A DNA stretch of 64,000 nucleotides from an uncultured Ulvibacter sp. (lineage in GTDB: Bacteria; Bacteroidota; Bacteroidia; Flavobacteriales; Flavobacteriaceae). Under the pieces are notes generated by a model, which saw nothing but the letters and a program-made list of their open reading frames with translations, did no database searches and had not been told where the DNA came from. Below are positions 49,476 through 59,298 of the stretch, piece after piece; the stretch's first letter is position 1, and each line of letters opens with the position of its first letter. Where the stretch lies: contig CALSSW010000001.1 of NCBI GenBank assembly GCA_943789105.1, positions 558,001 through 622,000 on the forward strand, in the 5' to 3' direction. The position numbers were made by a program, and so were the translations under genes.

Positions 49476-50085
49476 ACACTCCACCTCAGGATCTTTCTCT
49501 TTGTGATTATGATGGTGTTTTGGATGAGAGTACTGAGTTTGATTTAAGTTTGGTAACTACAGTTACCACTGGTGATGATCCTGGATTTGTTGTTAGTTAT
49601 CATGAGAGTCTTTTAGAAGCAGAGGCTGGCACTCCAATAGTACCACTTTTGTATACCAATACGTCTAATCCTCAAACTATTTGGACACGTATTGCCGATG
49701 TGGTAACTGGATGTTTTATCATAGATACTTTTACCTTAACGGTTTTGGACACTCCTTTTGCAAACACTCCAACCTCATTAAAGGAATGTGATACCGATAC
49801 CGATGGTATTGATGAGTTTGATTTAACCCAGGCCGATGCAGATATTATAGGCGGTCAGAGTGATGTATTTGTAAATTACTACCTTACTTTGGCAGATGCA
49901 CAGGTAGGAGATCCTGCCACTGCTCTTGCCTCTCCTTATACTAATATCACGAGTCCTCAAACGGTGTATGGAAGGATAGAGAAAACCTTAACTGGTTGTT
50001 TTGATATTACAGAATTGGAGCTGATTGTTATCCTAGCTCAGCCATTGCCTACCTATGAGCTTTGTGATGATGATGTGGCGGATGG
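49476..50085 (+). repeat. internal duplication in gene D, second copy
   Basis: Second copy of the 610-base block. Beyond 50085 the sequence continues as in gene C, whereas the first copy continues differently. The block therefore accounts for the three repeats by which D exceeds C. Confidence 0.85.
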
Positions 50086-51819
50086 TATTACTGTTTTTGA
50101 TCTTACGCAGTGGGATTTTCAAATAGCTGCAGATCCAACGGGTTTAGCAATTACCTATCACGAGACAGCTGCTGCAGCTTCTGCCGGTATTCCATTTATA
50201 GATCCTGCCGAGACCTACACCAATTTATCTAATCCTCAAGGCATGTTTGTGAGGGTTGTTAACACAGATGGCTGTGTTACTATAGGTACTTTTGATTTAT
50301 TTGTAAACCCACTTCCTATTTTTAATGTACCCACGTTATTTGAGCTTTGTGATGATGCTGTTGCAGATGGTTTTACGGAGTTTGATTTATCATTAAAAGA
50401 TTTAGAAATTACAGGTGGTGATCCTAATTTAGGAGTGACTTATTACCTAACTCCTGAAGATGCTGATGCTGGTACTCCAGAACTCGTTTTACCTTATACC
50501 AATATTAGTAATCCTCAAACGGTCTATCCAAGAATAAGTAATTTAACTACAGGCTGTTTTGATACCACTGAGTTAGATTTATTTGTAAACCCATTACCCA
50601 TACCTTTTCCACCAGCAGCTTTAGAGCGTTGTGATAACAATGCAGATGATGTTGCACTTTTTGATTTAACCTTAGCCGACGCCGATATAATAGGAGATCA
50701 AACGGGTGTTTTTGTAACCTACTATCTCACTTTGGCAGATGCACAGGTGGGAGATCCTGCTACAGCCTTACTATCTCCTTATGCAAATATTAGTAATCCT
50801 CAGATAGTATTTGCTCGTATAGAGATTGCTGCCACAGGGTGTTTTGATGTAACAGAATTAGAACTTATTGTATTGCCAGCCACAGATATTGGTGCTTTTG
50901 GCACCTATGAGCTTTGTGATGATCCTATCGCTGATGAGTCTACCACCTTTGATTTAACCACCTATGATACCATTGTAGTTGCAGACCCAACAGGGTTGAC
51001 TATTACTTATCATGAAACAGCTTTAGATGCCGCCGTTGGAACTGCAGCTATTGTTCCTGCAGATGCATATAACAATATCACCAACCCCCAGACTATATTT
51101 GTAAGGATAGAGGATATTGATGAGTGTGTAGAGCAAGGAACCTTCGAGCTTTTTGTAATTCCGCGTCCTTTGTTTGATGTGCCTAGCCCATATGCTTTAT
51201 GTGAAGATGACATTGCTGATGGCTTTACCCAGTTTGATTTAACGTTTAACGACGCTGCTATTTTAGGTGGTAATCCAGATTATTCATTGAGAGGTTATTA
51301 TTTTAGTGCTGCTTTGGCCGAGGCAGGAGGATTGCCCTTACCAGATATTTATACCAATATTACCAACCCACAAATAATTTTTGTACGTGTAGATGATGCC
51401 AGTACAGGTTGTTATGGTGTACAGCCTTTAGAGCTTCAGGTGATTGCTCCAGATGCCATTACACCCACTACATATAACATTTGTGACTCGTTACCCAACG
51501 ATGGTTTTGCTACTTTTGATTTAACGACCAAAGATGTGGAGATTACCGGTGGTAATCCAGATTACTTTTGTCACCTATTTTGAAACTCTTGCAGATGCTC
51601 AAGAGGTTATCAATCCTATTGTAACACCAACAGCTTACGATAATACGGTACAAGGCTTTCAAGATTATTTATGCCCGTGTGGTAGATGTTTTATTCCCTG
51701 ATTGTTCTAGTATCGTCCCTTAGAGTTGCAGGTTAATGACGCGCCTGCTATCACAGATCCAATTACAGATTATTTTGTGTGTGATTTGGATGGTAACGGT
51801 ATTGAGACTTTTGATTTAA

Positions 51820-54800
51820 CGAGCAAGGATGATGAGATTTTAAATTCTTTGGTAGATGTTACCCTAACCTACCATGAGAGTTTTGCAGATGCAGAAGCTG
51901 GGTTATTTCCTATTACTCCAGCCACGAGTTATGTAAGTCCATCTGCTACTATATGGGTACGTGCTGTAAATTATGAGGATGGTGATGTTTCTAATGATGC
52001 TTTGTGTGTTACTATAGGACAGTTTGATTTGATTTTAGGAGAGACTCCTACATTTAATGTTATTCCAGAGATTGAGGCCTGTGATGATGAGATTGCCGAT
52101 GGTATTACTGAGTTTGATTTAAACAGTTACAACGCCATTATCACTGGTGGTAATCCAGATGTTACTGTCACGTATCATGCCACCCAGGAGTTTGCTCAAG
52201 CTGGTTTTCCTGCCTTGCCTGTATTTTATACCAACACGACTAACCCTGAAGATATTTGGGTTCGCGTTAGTGATGTAAGTGGTTGTTATGGTATTTTCAT
52301 GAGTTCTTTGGTAGTTGTTCCCCGTCCGGAGATATTTGAGCCCTTGCCACTTATATACTGTGATGATGACAACGATGGTTTTGGTACTTTTATATTAACG
52401 GATGCCGATGAGCAGGTAGTGGGAGGTAACCCAGCGGGTAATCTAGTTGTTAGCTACCATGTTACATTATCTGATGCTATAAACGGGGTATTGCCTTTAG
52501 TTAGTCCTTATGATAATGAGGTTCCTTTTGATCAGATTATCTATGTTCGATTGTTTGATATTGCTTCGGGATGTTATAACACCACGATTCTGCATTTACT
52601 AGTAGCGGAGCGTCCAGCCATTACCGATCCACAGCCTTTGGTTGTTTGTGATACAGATGGAGATGGTATTGCTGTTTTTAATTTAACGTCTGCGGAGCCT
52701 GATATACTTCAAGGCTTAACGGGCGGTCCTTATGTTGTTTCTTACTTTACAGACATAGCCATGACCAGTGCTATTGTAAACCCTTTTAGTTTCAGCAATA
52801 GTGTGAACCCTCAGACGATATATGTAAGTGTTAGTGATACCAATAATGATTGTGAGAGTTTCACGACCTTAGAGTTACGTGTTGAGATACCGCCGCTTCT
52901 TGTTAATCCAACACCACTGGAGCTTTGTGACCAGACCGATATTCTAGGTCCGGATGATGAGCTGGAGATTTTTGATTTAACCAGTAGGATTGCAGAGATT
53001 ACAGGCGGAGATATAAGTGTATCTGTTAGCTTCTTTGAGAGTTTTGCAGATTTGCAAGGTAACACCAATGCTATTGCAGATCCAACAGCGTATCAAAATA
53101 TAATTGGCGGTGTTGTTCAAAACCCTCAGACTATATGGATACGCGCTCAGGATGTAAACACCTCTTGTGTTGTAGACACAGGCGTAGTGACCTTAGATTT
53201 GATTGTAAATCCACTTCCTTCTCCAATACTACCAACACCTTTAGAGATTTGTGATATAGACAATGATGGTTTTGGCTTATTTACCTTGACCGATAAAGAT
53301 ATTGAGATTATTGGCGGTGAGCCAGGAGTTATTGTTAGCTACCATGAGACCTTGAGTGATGCTCAGAATAACATATTCCCAATAGGGAGTCCTTACCAAA
53401 ATATAGTTGCTGATTTACAGTTTGTTTATGCACGTGCTACCTATGATGATGTTCCTCCTGCGTTAGGTACAGGATGCTGGCGTGTTGTCAAGCTGGAGCT
53501 TGTTGTAAACCCAACACCTATTGTACCTATAGATTTAGAGCCTATTATAGCCTGTGATCCAGATATGGATGGTTTTGAGGTGTTTGATCTCACCCAACGT
53601 GCTTCTGATATTTACGGTACACAAGATGTAAGCCAGTATGTATTAAGTTATTATGTAAGTGAGGTAGCTGCCACAGCAGGTACTCCAGCTATTGCAAGTC
53701 CAAACACTTTTACCAATACGATAACTCCACTACAAACTATTTGGATCCGTTTGGAGAATATAGACAGTGGCTGTTTTAAGTTGGGTAGTTTTGATATCCA
53801 GGTTGTTGATGGGCCCGAGGTTGTACAGCCCAACGCGTTTAACAAGTGTGATGATTTAGGAGAGCCCTTTGATGGTATTACGACCTTTGATTTAACAACT
53901 CAGGATGCTATCATTACAGGTGGCGCCGCTTCTATAGGAGTACAGTATTATGAGACCCTTGCCAACGCGCAGGGCGATATTGATGCTATCAACCCTGCCA
54001 CGGCGTATGTAAACCAGGTAAACTTGCAAACGATTTATGTTCGTGTTACCGATGGTAATAGTTTATGTGTAGATACCAGTGTTACCCTTACCCTAAGAGT
54101 ATTGCCAAACCCTGCTCCAGAACAGCCAGATCCTATTGCGCTTTGTGATACAGATGGTGATGGGCAGCAGGTGTTTGATTTAACTATCAGAGCTGCACAG
54201 ATATTAGATGGTGAGACCTATGATTTATTATACTACGAGACAGAGCTATTAGCTATAGATGGCGCGCCAGGCACAGAGATTTTAGATCCTACGGCGTATA
54301 CCAATACGAGTAATCCTCAGGATATTTACATACGTGTTACCAACCCTGGCTCAGATGCTTTGTGTTTTGAGATTGTTGTTTTAACGATATCTGTAAACAC
54401 GCTTCCAGATGATGGCATTTTATTGGATGATTATGAGATCTGTGAGCTTCCATTTGATGGTATCTCTATTTTTGATTTAACGACAAAGATTCCAGAGATA
54501 TTGTTGGGTCAAGACATGGTTAACAACGTGGTTAGTTTTTATGTCACCCCGGCAGATGCTACAGCAGGTGTAAATCCTATTCCAATACCTACCACGTACC
54601 AAAACATCACTAATCCTCAGGCTATTTATGTAGGTATTACTAATACGGCTACGGGCTGTTATGTAGGCGGTGTTCAGTTTTTTAACATAGAGGTTAAGCC
54701 AGGAGTTACTGCTACCGCTCCAGCACTTCCGTATACTTTGTGTGACATCGAAGGGGAGAACGATGGTTTTACAAGTTTTGATTTAACCCTTCAGAGTTTA

Positions 54801-55763
54801 TTGGATGAGATTTTAAATGGTCAAGATCCATTAGATTACCTATTGACCTTCCACCAGACGCTAGCCAATGCAATGGACGCAGAGAATCCTTTGGGAGCTA
54901 GTTATACCAATATTATCAATCCTCAGATTATTTATGCAAGGGTAGAGAACGCGGCCTCTGGCTGTTATGATGTTGTAGAGGTTATCTTAAAGGTAAATCA
55001 ATTACCAGTAATTACCCTAGCGAATAGTTATAGGTTGTGTGTAGATCAAAATGGATTACCTATTGCCTCTGAAGAGGGAGCGGCATCACCTCCAGTTATA
55101 GATACGGGATTAGATGCTACCTTGTATAGTTTTGAGTGGAGTATAGATGGTGTTGTTCAAGTAGGAGAGACGGGCGCTAGTATTATAGCCACAACGGGCG
55201 GGGTGTATCAAGTTACTATTACCCAATTATCAAGTGGTTGCCAGACCGTGGTCAGTAGTACAGTAACGGTATCACAGGCTCCGGTTGAGTGGAGTTTTAA
55301 TTTAACCAACGGGGCTTTTGCAGATAATCACACCGTAGAGATATTGGCCCAGGGTCTTGGTGAGTATGTGTATCGCATAGATGACGGACCCTTCCAGGAG
55401 AGTAATGTGTTTAGTAATGTAGCCCCAGGGGTGCATACAATAACGATTAAGGATGCCAATGGTTGTGGCCAGGTTAGCTTTGATATAGGTGTTGTGGATT
55501 ATCCAAATTACTTTACACCCAATAATGATGGGTATCACGATACTTGGAATATAATAGGCATCGCAGATTTCGATGCTACGGCAAATATTTATATATTTGA
55601 TCGTTATGGGAAACTGTTAAAGCAAATTAGTCCATTAAGCACAGGATGGGATGGAACCTATAACGGTACTGCATTACCATCGAGTGATTACTGGTTTAGA
55701 GTGGAGTACACAGATCAAGGAATACAGAAAGAGATTAGAGGGCATTTTACCCTAAAGAGATAG
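51820..55763 (+). repeat. tail repeat, copy in gene D
   Basis: From about 51900 to its end it is almost identical to gene A at a constant offset of 30254. Scattered differences include those near 52383-52400 and 52890-52910. The last codons differ (FTLKR instead of FSLKR). Confidence 0.88.
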
Positions 55764-55785
55764 TAAACCCCTTGTACTTAAAAGT

Positions 55786-55820
55786 AAAAAACCTCTCCAT
55801 AGCATATGGAGAGGTTTTTT
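55786..55820. terminator. strong terminator after the giant cluster
   Basis: Perfect 16-bp stem (55786-55801 / 55805-55820), three-base loop, A-run on the left and T-run on the right. It serves the cluster and probably the convergent lipoprotein gene. It is the only strong terminator seen between 17.7 and 55.8 kb. Confidence 0.88.
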
Positions 55821-55864
55821 TGTTTATTGTAGATGCTCGTAAACTAATAATCTAAGATTATTTC

Positions 55865-56881
55865 TTATCCCTTTATACGGGAAGAACTGCTTCTTCTAGT
55901 AGTAGTTCTTGGTCTACTAATTGTAGAGCTTCTTCTTGGAGGGGCAGAGTTTGTATTACTCCTGTTGTTACTTTGTCTATTGTAATTACTAGTGTTTCTT
56001 TGGTTAGCGTTTTGATTATTATTATTTCTAGTGTTTTCGTTTGATCTACTTGAGTAGTTTGTTACGTTTCTAGAATACCGTTTACTAGGTATGTTTCTTG
56101 CGGTTCTAGCTCTTCTTGCAACTCTAGTGCTTGACGAGGCTGTAATATTATTTGTGCTTCTTCTTATATTTTTTGTTCTAGCAATAGAAACTCCCCTTGA
56201 GGCATCTCTCATGGAGTAACGATCTGTTCTTAGAGATGATCTACCATTATAGTAATCTGAGTTTCTTCTGCCTCTACTAAAGGCGTATCCGTTGTATGGA
56301 TTTCCGTAGTATGGGTTGTAGAAATTATTATAATATCCTCCATAGTAGTATGGGTATCCCCATCCATAATAGCCATAATAAGGATATCCCCATCCATAAC
56401 CAATTCCCCAAAAAGGACTACACCAGTTGTATGAATATCCCCAACCTGATCCGTACCACCAGTATGGGCGGTTCCAACGCACTATTGGTGAATGGTCATA
56501 AATGTTTATTGTAATATCTTTTCTGTTTTCTCCCCAAGGGCCATATTCATCCTCTTCTTTGGTTTGCTGTTCAACAATGTAACCATCTTTATTTATACTT
56601 CCAGTAGTGGTGTAGGCATCAATATCTGTAAATACGTTACCTTGTTCAAGGGCATCGTAAGCCTCTGTTTTGGAATTAAAATACTGTTTGTAGTAGCTAT
56701 CACTAGGTGGCTGTACCTTAGCTACCTCTTGGCTCTGAATTGTATTTTGAGTATTGTAGCTTGTGTTAATGTCCTCAAAAGTGGTTTGTGGGTAACTTCC
56801 ACAAGCATTTAATAGTAGTGCCATAACACTAAGAACACTTAGGTGAACTATTTTTTTTAATGAAATAAAAGATGCTTGCAT
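55865..56881 (-). CDS. Tyr/Gly/Trp-rich lipoprotein of unknown function
   Basis: 338 residues. Signal peptide with lipobox LLNAC, Cys27. A mixed region with acidic stretches runs to about 130. Next is an aromatic low-complexity segment (about 140-200; 'YGWGYPYYGYYGWGYPYYYG'). A basic Arg/Ser/Asn-rich tail fills the last 135 residues ('RNNNNQNANQRNTSNYNRQ') and ends in RIKG. The composition suggests a disordered, possibly surface-bound or self-associating tail. No enzyme motif is seen. The gene converges on the giant cluster and is divergent from proS. Confidence 0.75.
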   Translation of the reverse strand: MQASFISLKKIVHLSVLSVMALLLNACGSYPQTTFEDINTSYNTQNTIQSQEVAKVQPPSDSYYKQYFNSKTEAYDALEQGNVFTDIDAYTTTGSINKDGYIVEQQTKEEDEYGPWGENRKDITINIYDHSPIVRWNRPYWWYGSGWGYSYNWCSPFWGIGYGWGYPYYGYYGWGYPYYYGGYYNNFYNPYYGNPYNGYAFSRGRRNSDYYNGRSSLRTDRYSMRDASRGVSIARTKNIRRSTNNITASSSTRVARRARTARNIPSKRYSRNVTNYSSRSNENTRNNNNQNANQRNTSNYNRQSNNRSNTNSAPPRRSSTISRPRTTTRRSSSSRIKG

Positions 56882-56897
56882 AACAGGAATATTTTAA

Positions 56898-56928
56898 TTG
56901 TTGAACATGGTAAATTTAGTTAGTTTTG
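56898..56928 (+). promoter_or_regulatory. proS promoter
   Basis: TTG (56898-56900), 20 bases, TAGTTTTG (56921-56928): a full match to the Bacteroidota consensus with ideal spacing. The predicted start is near 56935, leaving a leader of about 48 bases. Confidence 0.6.
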
Positions 56929-56982
56929 CCGTAGTAAACTAATCAAAACAATATTTACAATATTTGTGCCAAACTCAAATCT

Positions 56983-58455
56983 ATGGCTAAGAACTTAACA
57001 ACTCGTGATGAGGATTATTCAAAATGGTATAATGAACTAGTTATTAAGGCTGATCTTGCCGAGAATAGTGGTGTTCGTGGTTGTATGGTAATTAAGCCCT
57101 ATGGTTTTGCTATATGGGAAATGATGCAAGCAGAACTCGACAGAATGTTTAAAGAAACGGGACATCAAAATGCATATTTTCCTTTATTTATACCCAAGTC
57201 ATATTTCAGTAAAGAAGCAAGTCATGTAGATGGTTTTGCAAAAGAGTGCGCGGTTGTAACACACTACAGACTTAAAACAGCAGAAGATGGAAGTATTGTG
57301 GTTGACCAAACAGCAAAACTTGAAGAAGAGCTTATTGTGCGTCCAACCTCTGAAACTATTATTTGGGATACCTACAGAAAATGGATTCAGTCTTACAGAG
57401 ATTTACCACTTTTAATTAATCAATGGGCTAATGTAGTGCGTTGGGAAATGCGTACCCGTTTGTTTTTGCGCACCACAGAGTTTTTATGGCAAGAAGGACA
57501 CACGGCACATGCAACAAAAGATGAAGCCATCGCAGAGTCTGAGCAAATGATGAATGTATATGCAGATTTTGTTGAAAACCATATGGCGGTTCCTGTTGTA
57601 AAAGGCTTGAAGACAGAAAGTGAACGTTTTGCAGGGGCCTTAGAGACTTATTGTATCGAGGCATTAATGCAAGATGGGAAGGCACTACAGGCAGGAACAT
57701 CTCATTTTTTAGGTCAAAACTTTGCCAAGGCATTTGATGTAAAGTTTGCAAACAAACAAGGAAAACAAGAATATGTTTGGGCTACTTCCTGGGGAGTTTC
57801 TACCCGTTTAATGGGCGCTTTAATTATGACACATAGTGATGATAATGGTCTAGTGTTACCTCCAAAGCTAGCTCCAGATCAAGTTGTTATTGTGCCAATT
57901 TACAGAAATGATGAGCAGTTTGACGCAGTAAGTGAAGTTGCCAACAACTTAATGAAGGACCTGCGCGCTAAAGGAGTACGTGTTAAGTTTGATAAAAGAG
58001 ATACTCATAAACCAGGTTGGAAATTTAACGAGTATGAGCTTAAGGGTGTGCCTTTACGTATTGCTATTGGTCCTAAAGATATAGAAAAAGGAACCGTTGA
58101 GATGGCAAGAAGAGACACGCTAACCAAGGAGATTGTTGAAACAACTGCTGTTGAAGCTAGAGTAGAAGTACTTTTAGAAGAAATTCAAGACAACTTATTT
58201 ACCAAGGCTGTAAATTACAGATCAGCCCATACTACACAGGTCTCAAGTTATGATGAATTTAAAAAGATTTTGAATGAAAAAGGAGGGTTTATTTCTGCTC
58301 ATTGGGACGGTACTTCTGCAACAGAAGAACAAATTAAAAAAGAAACTAAGGCAACCATACGATGTATACCTTTAGACACTGATAATAAAGCCGGCAGGTG
58401 TATAGTTACAGGAAACATTTCTGCTAGAAAAGTATTGTTTGCAAAGGCGTATTAA
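56983..58455 (+). CDS. proS: prolyl-tRNA synthetase (archaeal/eukaryotic type)
   Basis: Class II synthetase charging tRNA-Pro. 490 residues without the editing insertion found in the long bacterial type. It is the shorter archaeal/eukaryotic-like form usual in Bacteroidota. Motif 1 region '[18 protein letters not shown]', motif 2 '[20 protein letters not shown]' followed by '[12 protein letters not shown]', and motif 3 '[20 protein letters not shown]' are present. The anticodon-binding domain follows ('[12 protein letters not shown]', '[14 protein letters not shown]'), with a C-terminal zinc-domain-like end. The gene is intact. Confidence 0.96.
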   Translation: MAKNLTTRDEDYSKWYNELVIKADLAENSGVRGCMVIKPYGFAIWEMMQAELDRMFKETGHQNAYFPLFIPKSYFSKEASHVDGFAKECAVVTHYRLKTAEDGSIVVDQTAKLEEELIVRPTSETIIWDTYRKWIQSYRDLPLLINQWANVVRWEMRTRLFLRTTEFLWQEGHTAHATKDEAIAESEQMMNVYADFVENHMAVPVVKGLKTESERFAGALETYCIEALMQDGKALQAGTSHFLGQNFAKAFDVKFANKQGKQEYVWATSWGVSTRLMGALIMTHSDDNGLVLPPKLAPDQVVIVPIYRNDEQFDAVSEVANNLMKDLRAKGVRVKFDKRDTHKPGWKFNEYELKGVPLRIAIGPKDIEKGTVEMARRDTLTKEIVETTAVEARVEVLLEEIQDNLFTKAVNYRSAHTTQVSSYDEFKKILNEKGGFISAHWDGTSATEEQIKKETKATIRCIPLDTDNKAGRCIVTGNISARKVLFAKAY

Positions 58456-58484
58456 AATTTTTAAAAAAAAAACATACAATAGGG

Positions 58485-58515
58485 TTTGTTGCATGTAAAA
58501 ATGTTTGTATTTTTG
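58485..58515 (+). promoter_or_regulatory. promoter of tRNA-Glu (and probably rpsT)
   Basis: TTTG (58485-58488), 19 bases, TATTTTTG (58508-58515): a textbook Bacteroidota promoter, 20 bases before the tRNA. Confidence 0.7.
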
Positions 58516-58535
58516 CAGCCGAATAAAAATCAAAT

Positions 58536-58607
58536 GGTCCGTTCGTCTAGGGGTTAGGACGCCAGGTTTTCATCCTGGTAACAGGGGTTCGATTCCCCTA
58601 CGGACTA
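58536..58607 (+). tRNA. tRNA-Glu (anticodon TTC)
   Basis: A 72-base cloverleaf. The acceptor stem GGTCCGT / ACGGACT has a G-T first pair. The anticodon stem CCAGG / CCTGG holds loop TTTTCAT, so the anticodon is TTC. The T-arm AGGGG-TTCGATT-CCCCT is canonical. The CCA end is not encoded (A73 is followed by CAA). It lies 21 bases before rpsT and may share its transcript. Confidence 0.95.
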
Positions 58608-58628
58608 CAAAAAGTAAATAAAAATATT

Positions 58629-58880
58629 ATGGCAAATCACAAGTCAGCATTAAAGAGAATTAGAAGTAGCGAAACAAAACGTTTACTTAATCGTTACCAA
58701 CATAAAACAGCTCGTAATGCGATGAAGCGTTTTCAAGAACTTGAAGACAAAAAAGAAGCAGAGAAGACATTGCCTTCTATCAACGGTATGATTGATAAGT
58801 TAGCTAAGAAAAATATTATTCATAATAATAAAGCTTCTAACTTAAAATCTAACATGGCTAAACACGTAGCTGCGCTATAA
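58629..58880 (+). CDS. rpsT: 30S ribosomal protein S20
   Basis: An 83-residue, Lys/Arg-rich helical protein binding 16S rRNA. It begins 'MANHKSALKRIRSSETKRLL', with family hallmarks 'SALKRIRSSE' and the end 'KASNLKSNMAKHVAAL'. Length is normal. It has no obvious promoter of its own and is probably read from the tRNA-Glu promoter. A terminator follows. Confidence 0.95.
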   Translation: MANHKSALKRIRSSETKRLLNRYQHKTARNAMKRFQELEDKKEAEKTLPSINGMIDKLAKKNIIHNNKASNLKSNMAKHVAAL

Positions 58881-58900
58881 GTTGATTTTAACTTACACAC

Positions 58901-58937
58901 AAAAAACTCCACTAGGAAACTAGCGGAGTTTTTTTGT
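58901..58937 (+). terminator. rpsT terminator
   Basis: 15-bp stem (58901-58915 / 58920-58934) with one A/C mismatch and a GAAA tetraloop, followed by a T-run. Confidence 0.85.
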
Positions 58938-59015
58938 GCCCTATTTTTTTACTGGTACTTAATCAGATAATTAGGAGTACCTTTAAATATAACATTGTAC
59001 ATAAAAAAACAAGCT

Positions 59016-59261
59016 ATGCGTTTTAAACTTTTCTGGAATAATCTACATAAAGTACTGCAAGTGGGCCTTTGCCTTTTGTTTTTTGGATCAGCTCCATTAC
59101 TAATAGTAATAGTTTTAGATGCCTTGTCTATTATAGATGCGGGTAATGCGTTTGCTTTTGGTCTTTTAACGCTGCTTACTTTTTATCCTTCTTTGGTTTT
59201 GATAGGGGTAGGTGGTGTGTTAACATTGATAAAGAGAAGAAAAAAATCCCAGGTTAAGTAA
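59016..59261 (+). CDS. small membrane protein (81 residues)
   Basis: From the ATG at 59016: MRFKLFWNNLHKVLQVGLCL. It has two hydrophobic helices (about 14-36 and 43-70) and a basic tail (KRRKKSQVK), so both ends should face the cytoplasm. A TTG start at 58995 would add seven residues without improving it. No family recognised. It converges on coaD. Confidence 0.6.
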   Translation: MRFKLFWNNLHKVLQVGLCLLFFGSAPLLIVIVLDALSIIDAGNAFAFGLLTLLTFYPSLVLIGVGGVLTLIKRRKKSQVK

Positions 59262-59298
59262 ACTTTAAAGTTGTTTACCTACTAAAAACTTTGTTAAA

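Larger units (their letters stand above)
46982..55763 (+). pseudogene. giant surface protein D, frame broken by three indels (T9SS type B)
   Basis: Signal peptide about 1-19 (ends VTGQ). The head is a choice-of-anchor L type domain (about 20-275: 'DDGIVLISGDVSLVPGPN', 'NFDFIFASEEYNRGFECSFS', 'AVFIEGGSFNLDVDLG'). Then an Ig-like module, 24 CD repeats, the SprB-like module and the sorting domain. Three one-base changes against gene C lie in 155 bases: an extra T in 51565-51569, an extra G at 51663, and a lost G after 51717. The net effect is +1, with a stop at 51581-51583. The frame is open again to 55763. Restored length is about 2926 residues. The first part follows gene C and the last 3.9 kb follows gene A. 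Confidence 0.85.

Noticed and set aside
33570-51720. Programmed ribosomal frameshifting at the breaks in B, C and D
   Set aside because: No slippery heptamer of the X XXY YYZ kind is seen at 33577, 37104 or 44751. D would need three shifts within 155 bases, and gene A reads through the same sequence without any shift.
17742-55538. Many open frames of 60-100 codons on the minus strand within the giant genes
   Set aside because: They recur at the same place in each repeat copy, have no signal or domain, and are shadows of the repetitive coding strand.
17608-56000. Insertion sequence or integrase that could have brought in or rearranged the giant genes
   Set aside because: No transposase, integrase or terminal inverted repeat was found. 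The duplications look like homologous recombination between repeats.
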